The position numbers were made by a program, and so were the translations under genes. Under the pieces are notes generated by a model, which made no database searches, was not told where the DNA came from, and saw only the letters and a list, made by a program, of their open reading frames with translations. Shown piece by piece: positions 63,099 to 64,000 of a stretch of DNA of 64,000 nt. This DNA comes from Nonomuraea muscovyensis (GTDB taxonomy: Bacteria; Actinomycetota; Actinomycetes; Streptosporangiales; Streptosporangiaceae): positions 2,356,001 to 2,420,000 of the forward strand of contig NZ_JACHJB010000001.1 of assembly GCF_014207745.1 (NCBI RefSeq), read 5' to 3'. The stretch's first letter is position 1, and each line of letters opens with the position of its first letter.

Positions 63099-64000
63099 GA
63101 TGGCTCTGACCGGCGTGGGCGTGCAACGATTATTGGCCGACTCGGGCGAACCACGAGAGTGGGTGTCGCCCCGGACGGATCTGGTCACCGCGCTGCTGGG
63201 CGTCTGGTTCGGCATCGGGCTGATGATCGACGCGTGGGCGCACAGCAACCTGGCCGAGCTGGAGACGTTCTTCACGCCCTGGCACGCGGTGTTCTACTCG
63301 GGGTTCGCCGCGGTCGCCGGCTGGATCATCTGGCAGGCGTTGCGCAACGTCAGGCAGGGCCGGCAGGGGCTGGCGGCGGTGCCCATGGGCTATCTCGCCG
63401 GGCTGGTGGCGGTGCCGGGGTTCGCGGCCTTCGGCTTCGCCGACATGATGTGGCACACGTTCCTCGGCATCGAGCAGAGCGTCGACATCCTGTTCAGCCC
63501 GTCCCACCTCGGGCTCATCGCGACGATGATGCTCATCATCACCACGCCGCTCCGCTCCGCCTGGAGGGCCCCGGACCTCGGCGAACGCCCCTCCTTCGGC
63601 CGCCTGCTCCCCGCACTCGTCGGGCTCGCCTTCGCGGCCACGCTGGTGTCGCTGTTCGTCTCGTACGGCAACGCCATGCAGTGGAGTGCGAACGGCATCG
63701 TCGAGGTGTTCTCCTCCGTGGACGAGCAAGGGGCCGACCGCCTCGCCTCCTCGATGATCATCACGAACGTCGTCCTGCTGGCCCCCGTGCTGCTGCTGGT
63801 CCGCCGGTGGCACCTGCCCTTCGGCAGCGTGACCCTGATGTACGCGGTGGGGGTCCTGATGCCGGGAGCGCAGACGTCGTTCGAGAACCTGCCGATCCTG
63901 CTGAGCTTCGTCGCCGCCGGCGTGGCGAGTGACCTGCTGATCAGGTGGCTGCGCCCGTCGGCCGGGCGGCGGGCCGCCTTCTGGGCCTTCGCCGGGCTGT
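63099..64000 (+). CDS. Polytopic membrane protein, unknown (3' end beyond window)
   Basis: An open frame of 300 codons from the ATG at 63099 (AAGGAAG 8 nt upstream) to the right edge. The visible part has seven or so hydrophobic segments: LLGVWFGIGLMIDAWAH, AVFYSGFAAVAGWIIW, MGYLAGLVAVPGFAAFGF, LIATMMLIITT, LVGLAFAATLVSLFV, then two more. Several His/Trp in AWAHSN and MMWHTF face the membrane boundary and might hold metal or heme. I recognise no family. Downstream of the two-component system on the same strand. Confidence 0.7.

Overview
The window is gene-dense, very GC-rich actinobacterial chromosome. Gene content and order (tilS-hpt-ftsH-folE-folP-folB-folK, a SAM-IV riboswitch, many GTG/TTG starts, 4-nt start/stop overlaps) fit a filamentous actinomycete, most likely Streptosporangiaceae (Nonomuraea-like); the family assignment is an inference. 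I see no rRNA, tRNA, CRISPR array, insertion sequence or prophage.

Layout. 1-3324 (minus): DUF2520 dehydrogenase, panC and nadB (cut by the left edge), i.e. pantothenate and NAD synthesis. 3760-8844: MidA-like methyltransferase, cytochrome P450, TerC protein, a SAM-IV riboswitch driving a class V aminotransferase, and DoxX. 8992-11790 (plus): orphan nuoD, acyltransferase-3, and a toxin-antitoxin pair whose PemK/MazF toxin is frameshifted. 11775-22650 (minus): the conserved block dacB, DUF2342 metalloprotease, tilS, hpt, ftsH, folE, folP, an NTF2-like gene, folB, folK and DUF3180, with a repeat-filled 880-bp gap between folE and folP and a 107-bp duplication downstream of dacB. 22736-32993: ppa, NlpC/P60 endopeptidase, a membrane sigma/anti-sigma fusion, a lipoprotein, an ABC-F ATPase, a vapBC pair bracketed by 57-bp direct repeats, and membrane or secreted proteins.

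33097-50909 holds two adjacent sugar loci. One is a ROK regulator with an ABC importer (minus), divergent from a GH36 alpha-galactosidase. The other is a pair of convergent operons: secreted propeller protein, aldose epimerase-like protein and SDR (plus); GntR, binding protein, two permeases, GH38 mannosidase and glucarate-dehydratase-like enzyme (minus). Near-identical palindromes in both promoters suggest one GntR repressor controls both. Neither importer brings an ATPase gene, so a shared MsiK-type ATPase is expected elsewhere.

51001-64000: an LPMO with a DUF305 partner, RidA, then a small cassette of an 8-cysteine peptide, MauE, a TlpA-like thioredoxin and an S26 signal peptidase, which looks like a dedicated system for making a disulfide-rich exported peptide. 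It is followed by a sulfotransferase/GT4 pair, Spo0M, a GH26-like lipoprotein, an HD hydrolase, a two-component system and a membrane protein cut by the right edge. The most unusual items are the Cys-rich peptide cassette, the sigma/anti-sigma fusion, the GntR-linked glycan locus, the vapBC insertion footprint and the LPMO-DUF305 pair.
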